A DNA stretch of 64,000 nucleotides from Intestinimonas butyriciproducens (lineage in GTDB: Bacteria > Bacillota > Clostridia > Oscillospirales > Butyricicoccaceae), in assembly GCF_016901775.1 (NCBI RefSeq), contig NZ_JACJKW010000013.1:27954-91953 (forward strand). Reading direction: 5' to 3'. Below, piece after piece: positions 33,631 to 42,264 of the stretch (position 1 is its first letter; the number at the start of each line of letters is the position of its first letter). A program made the translations under genes and the position numbers. A model generated the notes under the pieces. The model did not search any database. It saw only the letters and a list, made by a program, of their open reading frames with translations, and was not told where the DNA came from.

Positions 33631-34354
33631 CATTCTTACTCTGTTTCCAGGCATGATCGAAGGGGTTTTGGGAGAGAGCATCATCGGCCGGGGCCGGGAA
33701 TTTGGCCTGATCGATATCAAAGCCCACAACATCCGGGATTACACTCTGGACAAGCACCGGCGCACCGATGACTATCCCTATGGCGGCGGCATGGGAATGG
33801 TGATGCAGTGCGATCCTCTTTACCGGGCCTGGGAAGAGGTGCGGGAGGGCGAAAAGGTACATACCATCCTGATGTCCCCCCAGGGAGCTCCCTTCTGCCA
33901 GGAAAAGGCCAAGGAGCTTTTGGCCCGTGACCGTTTTATTCTGGTTTGCGGCCATTACGAAGGCATCGACCAGCGTTTCATCGACGAATGTGTGGATGAG
34001 GAGATCTCCTTGGGGGATTTTGTTCTCACCGGCGGTGAGATTGCCGCCGTGGCCATTGCCGATGCGGTGTGCCGCATGGTGCCTGGCGTGCTGGCCGATG
34101 ACCAGAGTTTTACCGATGAAAGCCATTTCTCCGGTGTGCTGGAATATCCCCAGTACACCCGGCCGGAAGAATGGCATGGCCGTCGGGTGCCCGATGTGCT
34201 CCTTTCCGGCCATCACAAAAACATTGCTCAGTGGCGCAGGCTCCAGTCTCTTCTCCGCACCCGGGAGCGGCGGCCCGACCTCTTCCAGAAGCTTCAACTG
34301 ACCCGGGAGGACCGGAAGCTGCTGGAACAATGGGAAGAGGAAGAAAATAGCTAA
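33620..34354 (+). CDS. trmD: tRNA (guanine-N1)-methyltransferase TrmD
   Basis: The 244-residue SPOUT methyltransferase makes m1G37 in tRNA. The family motifs DIKAHNIRDYTLDKHRRTDDYPYGGG, CGHYEGIDQRFID and LGDFVLTGGE (knot region) are present. It is translationally coupled to rimM. rplS, which usually follows trmD, is not here; the operon ends at a terminator carrying repeat copy 2. Confidence 0.97.
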   Translation: MKIDILTLFPGMIEGVLGESIIGRGREFGLIDIKAHNIRDYTLDKHRRTDDYPYGGGMGMVMQCDPLYRAWEEVREGEKVHTILMSPQGAPFCQEKAKELLARDRFILVCGHYEGIDQRFIDECVDEEISLGDFVLTGGEIAAVAIADAVCRMVPGVLADDQSFTDESHFSGVLEYPQYTRPEEWHGRRVPDVLLSGHHKNIAQWRRLQSLLRTRERRPDLFQKLQLTREDRKLLEQWEEEENS

Positions 34355-34356
34355 AC

Positions 34357-34380
34357 AAAAAAGCCGGTTTTCACCGGCTT
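34357..34380 (+). terminator. trmD terminator hairpin, left copy of a duplicated pair
   Basis: AAAAAAGCCGG-TTTTCA-CCGGCTT. The intact terminator with T-run is repeated at 34585-34612; repeat copy 2 lies between. Confidence 0.7.
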
Positions 34381-34385
34381 GATCA

Positions 34386-34580
34386 TGTCGAAAAAGTGTC
34401 TCAAGCCACTTTTTCGAGTTTTTACAAGGGGCTGCATGCAGCCGATTGGCCGCTTCCAGCGCTCAATCGGCCACACTGGCCCCTTGATAGGTGCAAAAAG
34501 CCACGCACAGGTCGCGGCTTTTTGCAGATTGATAAAGGGTAGGAGAAACGGTTCCCCCAGGCAAATAAGTTTCCCTGCAG
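34386..34580. repeat. Terminator-nested structured repeat, copy 2 (about 195 bp)
   Basis: It starts TGTCGAAAAA as in copy 1. Hairpins in order: CGAAAAAGTG/CACTTTTTCG, CAAGGGGC/GCCCCTTG enclosing GCCGATTG/CAATCGGC, and TGCAAAAAGCC/GGCTTTTTGCA closing the same ACGCACAGGTCGC loop. The right end is degenerate. Confidence 0.8.
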
Positions 34581-34584
34581 TCTT

Positions 34585-34612
34585 AAAAAAGCCGGTTTTC
34601 ACCGGCTTTTTT
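34585..34612. terminator. Terminator hairpin, right copy of a duplicated pair (serves trmD and sigF)
   Basis: AAAAAAGCCGG...CCGGCTTTTTT, A-run before and T-run after, between convergent trmD and sigF. Confidence 0.75.
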
Positions 34613-34614
34613 GT

Positions 34615-35337
34615 TTACCCACCATTTTCCAGGATTTTCTTCACCTTTGCAATGGCCTTTTTTTCGATACGGGAAACCTGTACCTGGGACACCCCCAGGA
34701 TCTGGGCCACCTTCTGCTGGGTCAGATCCCGGAAATACCGCAAAGCAAGCACCGTTTGCTCCCGCTGGGGCAGCAGAGCCATGGCCTCCCGCAGGGCCAG
34801 AAGCTCCACCCGGTCCTCTTCCTCATCGGGAGCCGGGCAAACATCCATCAGCCGAAAGCCATCCTCTCCCCATTCCGCATTGAGGGACAGGGCGCTTTGG
34901 CAGGCTGTCTCTCCGGCGGCGATCTCCTCCGGCGTCAGCCCGGTTTCCTCTGCGATTTCCGAAAGCCGAGGCTCTCTCCCCAGAACACTTTCCAGCCGGG
35001 CCCGGGCCGCCATAACCCGATTCTGGTTCTCCTTCACGCTGCGGCTGACCTTCAAAAGGCCGTCGTCCCGGAGAAACCGACGGATCTCCCCTGCAATTTT
35101 GGGCACAGCGTATGTAGAAAACTGCGTTGCAAAGGCCGGATCAAAGCCCTCCACCGCCTTCAGAAGCCCCATACACCCCAGTTGGTACAAATCGTCTTTT
35201 TCCACTCCCCGCCCCAGAAACCGGCGGACAATGCTCCACACCAATGGGCTGTTTTGGATCACCAGCTGTTCCATGGCCTCTTTGTCTCCCTGTTGGGCCT
35301 TTTGGATCAGCTCACACCGTTCCTCCTGGGCGGTCAA
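34615..35337 (-). CDS. sigF: RNA polymerase sigma factor SigF (forespore)
   Basis: The 240-residue sigma-70 protein has region 2 (QNSPLVWSIVRRFLGRGVEKDDLYQLGCMGLLKAVEGFDP), region 3 (EIRRFLRDDGLLKVSRSVKE, LSEIAEETGLTPEEI) and region 4 (LPQREQTVLALRYFRDLTQQKVAQILGVSQVQVSRIEK). It is the first forespore-specific sigma factor, held inactive by SpoIIAB. It is the third gene of the spoIIA operon and overlaps spoIIAB by 4 bp. Confidence 0.96.
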   Translation of the reverse strand: MTAQEERCELIQKAQQGDKEAMEQLVIQNSPLVWSIVRRFLGRGVEKDDLYQLGCMGLLKAVEGFDPAFATQFSTYAVPKIAGEIRRFLRDDGLLKVSRSVKENQNRVMAARARLESVLGREPRLSEIAEETGLTPEEIAAGETACQSALSLNAEWGEDGFRLMDVCPAPDEEEDRVELLALREAMALLPQREQTVLALRYFRDLTQQKVAQILGVSQVQVSRIEKKAIAKVKKILENGG

Positions 35338-35786
35338 ACCTGCCCTCCGGCGCCCAGACGCACCGAAAGCCGTTTTTTCATCCGTACTGCCGTCCCTTTT
35401 CCAGGCTGGGAACGGACGGTAACCTGGTCCATGAAGCTCTCCATGATGGTAAAGCCCATGCCGCTGCGCTCCTTACCCCCGGTGGTGTACAGTGGCTGAC
35501 GGGCCTTTTCGATATCGGAGATCCCCCTCCCTTTATCCCGCACCAGAATCTCCACCAGACTGTTTTCAAAGATCTTTACCGACAGGGTAATCTTTCCCAC
35601 ACAATCGGGATAGCCGTGGACGATGGCGTTGGTCACCGCTTCGCTGACGGCGGTTTTCAAATCGTTCAGCTCGTCCATGGTGGGGTCCAGCTGGGCTACA
35701 AAGGAAGCGGCACATACCCGTGCAAAACCTTCGTTCACCGAACGGCTGTCAAATGTTACTGTCATGGAATTGAGGGGTTTTTTCAT
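35334..35786 (-). CDS. spoIIAB: Anti-sigma F factor / serine kinase SpoIIAB
   Basis: The 150-residue GHKL-type kinase shows the N-box DLKTAVSEAVTNAIVHGY, G1 VRDKGRGISD and G2 ERSGMGFTIMESFMD. It binds SigF and phosphorylates SpoIIAA. It overlaps spoIIAA and sigF by ATGA-type junctions. Confidence 0.96.
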   Translation of the reverse strand: MKKPLNSMTVTFDSRSVNEGFARVCAASFVAQLDPTMDELNDLKTAVSEAVTNAIVHGYPDCVGKITLSVKIFENSLVEILVRDKGRGISDIEKARQPLYTTGGKERSGMGFTIMESFMDQVTVRSQPGKGTAVRMKKRLSVRLGAGGQV

Positions 35787-36100
35787 CTTTTTTCCTCCTT
35801 CCCCACAAACCGGACGATCCTGGGGATTCCGGCGGCATCAAAGACCCGCATGGCCTGGCGTGAAACGCCCCGCACGGTCAGACTGCCGCCAATGGCTCCC
35901 ATCTGCCGGGCCGACTGCACCACCAGGGCGATGCCCGAACTGTCCATAAAACTGACACCGGAAAAATCCAGCTCCAGGCGGGAAGGGCTCTGCTGGCTGA
36001 TGGTCTCCTCCAGACTGCGCAGGGCGCTGAGGGCTTCGTGATGCCCCAGCTCTCCCTCCAGAAGGACCGACAGCCCTTCTTCTTTTTGCTCTATTACCAT
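35783..36100 (-). CDS. spoIIAA: Anti-anti-sigma factor SpoIIAA
   Basis: The STAS-domain protein has the phosphorylatable serine in DFSGVSFMDSSGIALVV. Dephosphorylated SpoIIAA releases SigF from SpoIIAB in the forespore. I chose the ATG at 36100, which places AAAGGATG about 9 bp upstream; the in-frame ATG at 36109 is an alternative. It is the first gene of the operon. Confidence 0.94.
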   Translation of the reverse strand: MVIEQKEEGLSVLLEGELGHHEALSALRSLEETISQQSPSRLELDFSGVSFMDSSGIALVVQSARQMGAIGGSLTVRGVSRQAMRVFDAAGIPRIVRFVGKEEKR

Positions 36101-36170
36101 ACGCTTCATCCTTTTTCTTCGTTTTGGGCTTGTCCCCATTGTAGCAAAAGGACACCGCAGTTTTTAGCGA

Positions 36171-36200
36171 AAAAGCCGGGGAGAAAACTCTCCCCGGCTT
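36171..36200 (-). terminator. Terminator of folC, displaced by repeat copy 3
   Basis: AAGCCGGGGAGA/TCTCCCCGGCTT, with a T-run on the minus strand. One arm (CTCTCCCCGGCT) is repeated at 36451-36462 next to the folC stop, so the repeat element separates folC from its complete terminator. Confidence 0.65.
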
Positions 36201-36205
36201 GCGCG

Positions 36206-36437
36206 TGCCGAAAAAGCGCTTTTGCCGCTTTTTCGTTTTTTTGCAAGGGTCTGGCGGCGAGCCGCCGCTCCCATTTTTTCTTTGCTCCGGTAGGTTGTGT
36301 ACGCCTAGGCAAAGAATGTTTGCCTGCGGGGTCACCCCGCCCTTGAGAAGTACAAAAACCGACGCACAGGTCGCCGGTTTTTGTAGATCGATTCGCAGTA
36401 GGACAACAAAGCTTTTCATTCTGCGTGACTTTCCACA
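36206..36437. repeat. Terminator-nested structured repeat, copy 3 (232 bp)
   Basis: It starts TGCCGAAAAAG and ends TTTCCACA. CGAAAAAGCG/CGCTTTTTCG hairpin, GGCGGC-GA-GCCGCC hairpin, then TACAAAAACCG (36351-36361) and CGGTTTTTGTA (36375-36385) closing the loop ACGCACAGGTCGC. Compared with copies 1 and 2 both stem strands change together while the loop is identical. Confidence 0.8.
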
Positions 36438-36467
36438 GATCAAAGCAAAACTCTCCCCGGCTCATCT

Positions 36468-37754
36468 TTATTCTTCCCACAGAAAACCTTGCTTGGCATA
36501 GCCGATCATGTACAGGCTTCCGCAGGCGATGACCACATCCTCCGCCCCGGCCTGGCTTTTGGCCAGGAAAGCGGCCTGGGCCGGATCGTCCACCGCTTCC
36601 ACCTTTTCGCAATACTTCCGGGCAATCTCCGCTGCCTTCTCCGCCGGCAGCGCCCGAGGGGTATCCTGTGGGGTGGCGGCGATAAACCGGCTGGCCCTTT
36701 GGGCCAGCTGGGAAAGGCCGTAGACGTAGTCCTTGTCCTCCAGCATCCCCATGACCACAGTTACCTGTTTTCCGGCAAAAAAACGGTCGATGGTGCGGCA
36801 CAGACTGTCCACCCCGTCCGGGTTGTGGGCGCCGTCCACCAGGCACAACGGCCCATGGCAGATCACTTCCTGCCGGCCGCCGAAGCGTGCTTTTTCAATG
36901 CCCTTCTGCACAGTCTCCCAGTCAAAGTCCCAGCCCCCGGCGTTCAGCTCTTCAAAAATGGCGCATACCGTGAGGGCATTGTAAATCTGATGCTCTCCCA
37001 GCAAGGGGATGTGCAAATCTTTGCCTTTATAGCGGATGACGCTCCCCTCTCCCCCGCAGGAAAGGATCTCCAGCTGGGACAGATCGGGCACATTGGGACG
37101 GATGCTGTGTTGCCGGCAAACCTTGCCGATCACTTCCATGGCTTCTTCCGGCTCTTTGGGGTAAACGGCCACCCGGCTGCCCATCTTGATGATTCCTGCT
37201 TTTTCCCCAGCGATCTCCGCCAGGGTATTACCCAGATACTGGGTATGATCAAAGGAAACAGACGCAATGGCGCTCACATCAGGGGCATCGATGCAGTTGG
37301 TGGCATCCAGCTTGCCCCCCATGCCCACTTCCAGCACCACCATATCGCATTTCTTTCGGGCAAAATAGTGAAGGGCCATGGCGGTGTCAAACTCAAACTC
37401 GGTGACCGCCCTGTTTTCCTGCTGAAGCTGACGGAACAGAGGGGCCAGGATGCTCACCTCTTCCGCCAGATCCTCTTTTGAGATCCACTGTCCATCCAGC
37501 TGAACTCGCTCCCGGAAATCCTCCACATAAGGGGAGATAAACATCCCCACCCGCAGACCGGCCTCATGGAGCACCGAGGCCGTCATGGCCACGGTGCTCC
37601 CCTTGCCGTTGGTGCCTGCCACATGGACAAACCGAAGATGCTGCTGGGGATTCCCCAGCTTTTCCAGCAGGGGACGCACCCGATTGACTCCATTGCGTTT
37701 GCCGATGTGGGGGATGTGATTGATAAAATCCATTGCCTCCTGGTAGGTCATCAT
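36468..37754 (-). CDS. folC: Folylpolyglutamate synthase / dihydrofolate synthase
   Basis: The 428-residue Mur-ligase family enzyme adds glutamates to folates. The P-loop is VAGTNGKGSTVAM, followed by the omega-loop region ISPYVEDFRERVQLDGQ, LEVGMGGKLDATN and LVDGAHNPDGV. It lies 17 bp downstream of valS and is read in the same direction, so valS-folC is probably one operon under the T-box, as in other Firmicutes. Confidence 0.95.
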   Translation of the reverse strand: MMTYQEAMDFINHIPHIGKRNGVNRVRPLLEKLGNPQQHLRFVHVAGTNGKGSTVAMTASVLHEAGLRVGMFISPYVEDFRERVQLDGQWISKEDLAEEVSILAPLFRQLQQENRAVTEFEFDTAMALHYFARKKCDMVVLEVGMGGKLDATNCIDAPDVSAIASVSFDHTQYLGNTLAEIAGEKAGIIKMGSRVAVYPKEPEEAMEVIGKVCRQHSIRPNVPDLSQLEILSCGGEGSVIRYKGKDLHIPLLGEHQIYNALTVCAIFEELNAGGWDFDWETVQKGIEKARFGGRQEVICHGPLCLVDGAHNPDGVDSLCRTIDRFFAGKQVTVVMGMLEDKDYVYGLSQLAQRASRFIAATPQDTPRALPAEKAAEIARKYCEKVEAVDDPAQAAFLAKSQAGAEDVVIACGSLYMIGYAKQGFLWEE

Positions 37755-37771
37755 GGCCTTTCCTCCCGGCT

Positions 37772-40399
37772 TTATTTCATATTCGCCAGGTTTTCCTCCA
37801 GCTTGGCGATGAGCTGACGGGCTTTTTCGGCCTTCTGCCGCTCGGCTTCCACCACGGCGGCCGGGGCTTTCTGCACAAAACTCTCGTTTTGCAGCTTGCC
37901 CAGAATACGCTGCAGGTTCTGCTCTGCCTTTTCCTTTTCGCTTTGCAGACGGGCCTTCTCCTTCTCCATATCCACCAGCTCCCGCATGGGCATATAGCAG
38001 GTGGCGCTGTCGGTGACCACCGAAACGGTGCCAGACAGATCGGTATCCGCCTCCACCTGGCTCACCTGAGAGCCGTAGGCCAGCCGCTCCACCAGAGGTG
38101 CTGCCGCGGTAAACAGTGCGGCCTTCTCCCCGGAGAACATCAGCTGGGCCTTTTTGGAGGGCGGCACATTCATTTCGCTGCGCCGGTTGCGGATGGCCCG
38201 GATCATCTCCATCAGCACTTCCATCTGCTTTTCCTCTTCCTTAAAGGACAGGCTCTGGCTGTATTCCGGCCACTGGCTGCCCATGATGGAAGGACCTTCG
38301 TGGGGCAGGGCCTGCCAGATGGTCTCGGTGATGAAGGGCATGAAGGGATGGAGCAGCTGCATGGTGCCCGAGAGCACATAAGCCAGCACCCGCTGGGCGC
38401 CCTCGTGGGCCTTTTTCTCCTCTCTGTTCTGGAGACGAGGCTTCGTCAGCTCGATATACCAGTCGCAGTAGGTATCCCAGATGAAGGAATACAGCTTTTC
38501 AGCGGCAATGCCCAGCTCGAAGCGGTCCATATTGTCGGTGACTTCCCGCACCAAATCGTTATAGCGGGAGAGGATCCATTTATCCTCCAGAGTCAGCTCT
38601 TCCGGCAGACCGGCCTTTTCGATGTTCAGGTTCATCAGCACATACCGGCTGGCGTTCCAAATCTTGTTGCAGAAATTCCGGCTGGCCTCCACCTTTTCCT
38701 CGCTGAAGCGGGTGTCATTTCCCGGGCTGTTGCCGGTGCAGATGGTAAAGCGCAGGGCATCGGCGCCATAGTGGTCGATAACTTCCAGGGGATCGATGCC
38801 GTTGCCCAGGGATTTGGACATTTTCCGGCCCTGAGCGTCCCGGATCAGGCCATGGATATACACCGTCTTGAAGGGGATTTCGCCCATCTCGGCCATGGCC
38901 ATGCACACCATACGGGCCACCCAGAAGAAGATGATGTCATAGCCGGTGACCAGCACATCGGTGGGATAGAAATAGGACAGCTCCGGTGTGTTCTCCGGCC
39001 AGCCCATGGTGGAGAAAGGCCACAGGCCCGAGCTGAACCAGGTGTCCAGCACATCCTCTTCCTGATGGATATTCTTGCTGCCGCACTTTTCGCACTGGCA
39101 CACATCCTCTTTGCTCACCGTCACATGGCCGCAGTCGTCGCAGTACCAGGCGGGAATCTGATGGCCCCACCACAGCTGACGGGAGATGCACCAGTCATGC
39201 ACATTCTCCATCCAGTTCATATAGATCTTGGTGAAGCGCTCGGGAACAAACTTGATCCGGCCCTCTTTCACCACCCGGATGGCCTCTTCGGCCAAAGGCT
39301 TCATCTTGACGAACCATTGGGCAGAGGTGAGGGGCTCCACAGTAGTGCCGCAGCGGTAGCAGGTGCCCACATTGTGGCTGTAATCCTCGGTTTTCACCAA
39401 AGCGCCGATGGCGTCCAGGTCGGCCAGGATGGCCTTCCGGGCTTCATACCGGTCCATGCCCTGGTATTTGCCGCCGTTCTCGTTGATCTTGGCGTCGTTG
39501 TCCAGGATCAGGATCTGTTCCAGGCCGTGACGCTGGCCCATGTCAAAGTCGTTGGGGTCATGGCAGGGGGTGACCTTGACGCAGCCGGTGCCGAAGTCCT
39601 TTTCCACATAATCGTCGGGGAAAATAGGCAGCAGACGGCCTACCAGGGGCAGAATGGCGTGCTTGCCATGGAGATGGGTATAGCGCTCATCCTCCGGATT
39701 GACGGCAATGCCGGTGTCGCCCAGAATGGTCTCAGGACGGGTGGTGGCAATGATCATGTCCTCCCCGGTCTCCTGAACCTTGTACTTGATGTGCCACAGA
39801 TGGCCCTGCTGCTCATTGTATTCCACTTCGGTATCGGACAGAGCGGTGGCGCAGTGGGGGCACCAGTTGATGATCCGGCTGCCCCGGTAGATCAGGCCCT
39901 TTTTATACAGGTTTTCAAAGGTCTGACGCACCGCTTTGGAGCAGCCTTCGTCCATGGTGAAGCGGCGGCGGCGCCAGTCGGGAGAAGCGCCCAGCTTCTT
40001 CTGCTGATCCAGGATCCTTCCGCCGTATTCTTCCTTCCACTGCCAGACCCGGCGGAGAAATTCCTCTCTTCCCAGGTCGTAGCGGGTCTTGTGCTCTTGC
40101 TCCCGCAGGTATTCTTCCACCTTGATCTGGGTAGCGATGCCGGCGTGGTCCATGCCGGGCATCCACAGGGCCTCATAGCCCTGCATCCGCTTCTGGCGGA
40201 TGATGGCGTCCTGAATGGTCACATCAAAGGCATGCCCCATGTGCAGCTGCCCTGTTACATTTGGGGGCGGCATGACGATGCTGTAAGGCTTCTTATTCTT
40301 GTCCACTTCGGCTTTGAAGCAGCCGCTTTCCTCCCAAAACCGATAGACGCTGTCTTCGGTCTGTTTGGGATCGTAGACCTTTTCCAGTTCCTTTGCCAT
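37772..40399 (-). CDS. valS: Valyl-tRNA synthetase
   Basis: The 875-residue class I synthetase charges tRNA-Val. The HIGH-type motif is [15 protein letters not shown] and the KMSKS motif is [14 protein letters not shown]. The CP1 editing domain ([38 protein letters not shown]) and C-terminal coiled coil ([23 protein letters not shown]) are present. The start at 40399 follows a ribosome binding site (AAGGAGTG). A T-box leader lies immediately upstream. Confidence 0.97.
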   Translation of the reverse strand: MAKELEKVYDPKQTEDSVYRFWEESGCFKAEVDKNKKPYSIVMPPPNVTGQLHMGHAFDVTIQDAIIRQKRMQGYEALWMPGMDHAGIATQIKVEEYLREQEHKTRYDLGREEFLRRVWQWKEEYGGRILDQQKKLGASPDWRRRRFTMDEGCSKAVRQTFENLYKKGLIYRGSRIINWCPHCATALSDTEVEYNEQQGHLWHIKYKVQETGEDMIIATTRPETILGDTGIAVNPEDERYTHLHGKHAILPLVGRLLPIFPDDYVEKDFGTGCVKVTPCHDPNDFDMGQRHGLEQILILDNDAKINENGGKYQGMDRYEARKAILADLDAIGALVKTEDYSHNVGTCYRCGTTVEPLTSAQWFVKMKPLAEEAIRVVKEGRIKFVPERFTKIYMNWMENVHDWCISRQLWWGHQIPAWYCDDCGHVTVSKEDVCQCEKCGSKNIHQEEDVLDTWFSSGLWPFSTMGWPENTPELSYFYPTDVLVTGYDIIFFWVARMVCMAMAEMGEIPFKTVYIHGLIRDAQGRKMSKSLGNGIDPLEVIDHYGADALRFTICTGNSPGNDTRFSEEKVEASRNFCNKIWNASRYVLMNLNIEKAGLPEELTLEDKWILSRYNDLVREVTDNMDRFELGIAAEKLYSFIWDTYCDWYIELTKPRLQNREEKKAHEGAQRVLAYVLSGTMQLLHPFMPFITETIWQALPHEGPSIMGSQWPEYSQSLSFKEEEKQMEVLMEMIRAIRNRRSEMNVPPSKKAQLMFSGEKAALFTAAAPLVERLAYGSQVSQVEADTDLSGTVSVVTDSATCYMPMRELVDMEKEKARLQSEKEKAEQNLQRILGKLQNESFVQKAPAAVVEAERQKAEKARQLIAKLEENLANMK

Positions 40400-40424
40400 A
40401 TTCGGCTTCACTCCTTCTTTCTTG

Positions 40425-40729
40425 CAGTATGGCCGAGGGCGGCTGATCAACAAAAAACCTCCGCCCCGTGTTGTTACGGGACGGAGGTAAACATTCACTT
40501 CCGCGGTACCACCCATATTTGCGTCAAAAAACGCACACTCCGGCGCCAGACAGCGCCTTTTCCCTTAACGCGGGCCAGACGGCGGGGCCTACTGTGCCCA
40601 AAGGGCGGTTCAGCCTGCGGCTCAGGGACCACATTCCCCCGGCGCCTTGGGAGCACTTCCACCAACCGTGCCCTCTCTATGCCGCTTCACCGGGATACTC
40701 CTGCCCTTCACAGCCTTTATACAGGGAAC
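40425..40729 (-). promoter_or_regulatory. T-box riboswitch leader of valS
   Basis: On the minus strand the leader carries the T-box sequence GGTGGTACCGCGG (complement at 40501-40513), an AGAGAG...GGTTGG stem I motif, and a terminator CCTCCG-CCCGT/ACGGG-CGGAGG with T-run (40452-40487). Uncharged tRNA-Val would favour the antiterminator. The specifier is tentatively a valine codon in AATGTGGTCCCTGAG. Confidence 0.9.
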
Positions 40730-40759
40730 ATTATACGGCCTTTCCTGCCCTTTTGTCAA
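40730..40759 (-). promoter_or_regulatory. Promoter of the valS T-box transcript
   Basis: TTGACA (plus 40754-40759), an 18-bp spacer, then TATAAT (40730-40735), read on the minus strand. Confidence 0.8.
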
Positions 40760-40765
40760 GGACAG

Positions 40766-40800
40766 AAAAAAAGCCGCACACCATAAGGCATACGGCTTTT
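40766..40800 (-). terminator. Terminator of the tRNA-Thr/tRNA-Gly transcript
   Basis: AAAAGCCGTATGCC pairs with GGTGTGCGGCTTTT (G-U and one A-C allowed) and a T-run follows on the minus strand. It starts directly at the 3' end of the tRNA-Gly. Confidence 0.7.
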
Positions 40801-40874
40801 GGAGCGGGTGAGCGGATTTGCACCACTATCTCTTGCCGGGAAGGCAAGCGGCTTAAAAGTTAGCCCACACCCAC
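40800..40874 (-). tRNA. Unusual tRNA-Gly (anticodon UCC), resembling non-ribosomal staphylococcal tRNA-Gly
   Basis: The 75-nt cloverleaf has acceptor GTGGGTG/CACCCGC, discriminator U and an encoded CCA. The D loop AACTTTTA lacks the G18-G19 pair. Anticodon loop CTTCCCG gives UCC. The T loop is TGCAAAT, not TTCRANY. From memory, Staphylococcus peptidoglycan-dedicated tRNA-Gly isoacceptors have the same D loop, anticodon arm and GGTGCAAATCC T arm; the changes weaken EF-Tu binding so the tRNA feeds interpeptide-bridge synthesis. It follows the tRNA-Thr with no spacer. Confidence 0.8.
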
Positions 40875-40950
<76 letters not shown>

Positions 40951-40965
40951 GTTTTGTGCCTATTC

Positions 40966-40994
40966 ATTATACAAAACTTCCCCCCATTTGTCCA
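40966..40994 (-). promoter_or_regulatory. Promoter of the tRNA-Thr/tRNA-Gly unit
   Basis: TGGACA (plus 40989-40994), 17-bp spacer, TATAAT (40966-40971), 16 bp upstream of the tRNA-Thr 5' end. Confidence 0.8.
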
Positions 40995-41036
40995 GACTTA
41001 TTTTTGCTTTTTTGAAAATTCTTCCCCGGCCAGCTC

Positions 41037-41065
41037 TTGACAAAGGGGCTTACAATGCCTATAAT
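41037..41065 (+). promoter_or_regulatory. Promoter of tRNA-Pro
   Basis: TTGACA (41037-41042), 17-bp spacer, TATAAT (41060-41065), a near-consensus stable-RNA promoter. Confidence 0.85.
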
Positions 41066-41103
41066 AATAAGGCAGTCTGCTCGAGGGAGCAGCTTGCCCT
41101 CTT

Positions 41104-41179
41104 CGGGGTATAGCGCAGCTGGTAGCGCGCTTGGTTCGGGACCAAGAGGCCTCGGGTTCAAGTCCCGATACTCCGACCA
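41104..41179 (+). tRNA. tRNA-Pro (anticodon CGG)
   Basis: Acceptor CGGGGTA/TACTCCG, anticodon arm TTGGT-TCGGGA-CCAA giving CGG, T arm CGGGTTCAAGTCCCG, discriminator A and encoded CCA. It stands alone with its own promoter and terminator. Confidence 0.92.
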
Positions 41180-41217
41180 AAAAAGACCGCATCTTGTGAT
41201 GTGGTCTTTTTCTTTTT
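41180..41217 (+). terminator. Intrinsic terminator of tRNA-Pro
   Basis: AAAAGACCGCATC/GATGTGGTCTTTT stem with a TTGT loop and a T-rich tail. Confidence 0.85.
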
Positions 41218-41220
41218 TCC

Positions 41221-41706
41221 TTATTCCCCTTGGGCCAATCCGGCCAGAGTACTCCCGGCTATGCGGTATACCGTCCAATCGGACATGGGCTCTGCACCAA
41301 GGGAGCGATAAAATTCAATGCTGGGTTTGTTCCAGTCCAGGCACCACCATTCCAAACGGCCGCATTTTCTCTCTACGGCAATGGCGGCCAGTTTTTGCAA
41401 TATGGCTTTCCCGTACCCTTTCCCCCGATGCTCCGGCTTTACATAAAGATCTTCCAGGTAAAGGCCGGCCCGGCCAAGAAAAGTGGAGAAATTGTGGAAG
41501 AACAGAGCAAATCCCACTTCTTCTCCCTCTATCACTGCAAAAATGACCTCGGCCTTTTTCCGCTGAAACAGCCATTCTTCCAGTGTCTTTTCATCGGCCA
41601 CCACTTCATCCAGCATTTTTTCATAATCGGCAAGTTCTCTGATAAATTGCAAAATTAACGGAATATCTTCCCGCTGGGCATATCGAAAAAGAGGCTCTTT
41701 TTTCAT
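41221..41706 (-). CDS. GNAT-family N-acetyltransferase
   Basis: The 161-residue GNAT protein has acetyl-CoA motif A YVKPEHRGKGYGKAIL and motif B WWCLDWNKPSIEFYRSLGAEP, close to the diamine/spermidine acetyltransferase-like subgroup. The start at 41706 has AAGGAAGG upstream; an earlier ATG at 41736 is less likely. It is probably co-transcribed with the two genes upstream on the same strand. Confidence 0.88.
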   Translation of the reverse strand: MKKEPLFRYAQREDIPLILQFIRELADYEKMLDEVVADEKTLEEWLFQRKKAEVIFAVIEGEEVGFALFFHNFSTFLGRAGLYLEDLYVKPEHRGKGYGKAILQKLAAIAVERKCGRLEWWCLDWNKPSIEFYRSLGAEPMSDWTVYRIAGSTLAGLAQGE

Positions 41707-41756
41707 CTTATTGCCTTCCTTTTCTTTTGCTCCCATGGTTTTCCCATTTGGCGGCA

Positions 41757-42263
41757 TCATGCATTTTCCCTCAGAAAAGAAAGAAAGACCGGCAAATCAA
41801 AAGAACAGACCTTTTCTTCCCCACTCCGCGGACGATCCCCCCAGGCCAGCAGATGGCTGCGGCACAAAAGTCCCCATCCCTCCGGCGTTTCCAGCACATG
41901 GGTCACTTCCCGCCAAGGAATCAGCCGCTCCCCTCCCGGCCCGGTGCGTTCCAGGCCAAAATCCCAAAAAGCAAAAAGCACCTTTTTTCCCAGCTGCTTT
42001 TTCATCCGGGTCAGGTTCCATAAGGCAGGCAGGTGCCAGCCCCATAGCGCAGCATAAATGGCCAACAGCGCCAAAATGGCATAGACCCAGCCCAGGCTGT
42101 CCCCCGATCGGGCGAACAGCCCGGCCACCGCAGCCAACGCCAGGGCCGCGGCCACCCAGGCCCTGCGGTACCCTTGGCGAAACTGACGGAAATAGACTTT
42201 TTGCAGGCTCAGATAGAGCTTCCGGTTCAAAACGGCATCCAACTGAAAAAGGGGCTGAGGCAT
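41757..42263 (-). CDS. YcxB-like membrane protein
   Basis: The 168-residue protein has a short N-terminal cytoplasmic part (PQPLFQLDAVLNRKLYLSLQKVYFRQF), two adjacent membrane helices (about residues 40-80) and a C-terminal PH-like domain with IPWREVTHVLETPEGWGLLCRSHLLAW, the pattern of YcxB-like proteins. The function is unknown. The ATG at 42263 overlaps the end of the creatininase-like gene region (stop TAG at 42265-42267), so it is translationally coupled. Confidence 0.7.
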   Translation of the reverse strand: MPQPLFQLDAVLNRKLYLSLQKVYFRQFRQGYRRAWVAAALALAAVAGLFARSGDSLGWVYAILALLAIYAALWGWHLPALWNLTRMKKQLGKKVLFAFWDFGLERTGPGGERLIPWREVTHVLETPEGWGLLCRSHLLAWGDRPRSGEEKVCSFDLPVFLSFLRENA

Positions 42264-42264
42264 C

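Noticed and set aside
37733..40786. 1017-codon open frame on the plus strand
   Set aside because: It is antisense to valS, which has all synthetase motifs. High GC third positions make long shadow frames on the opposite strand.
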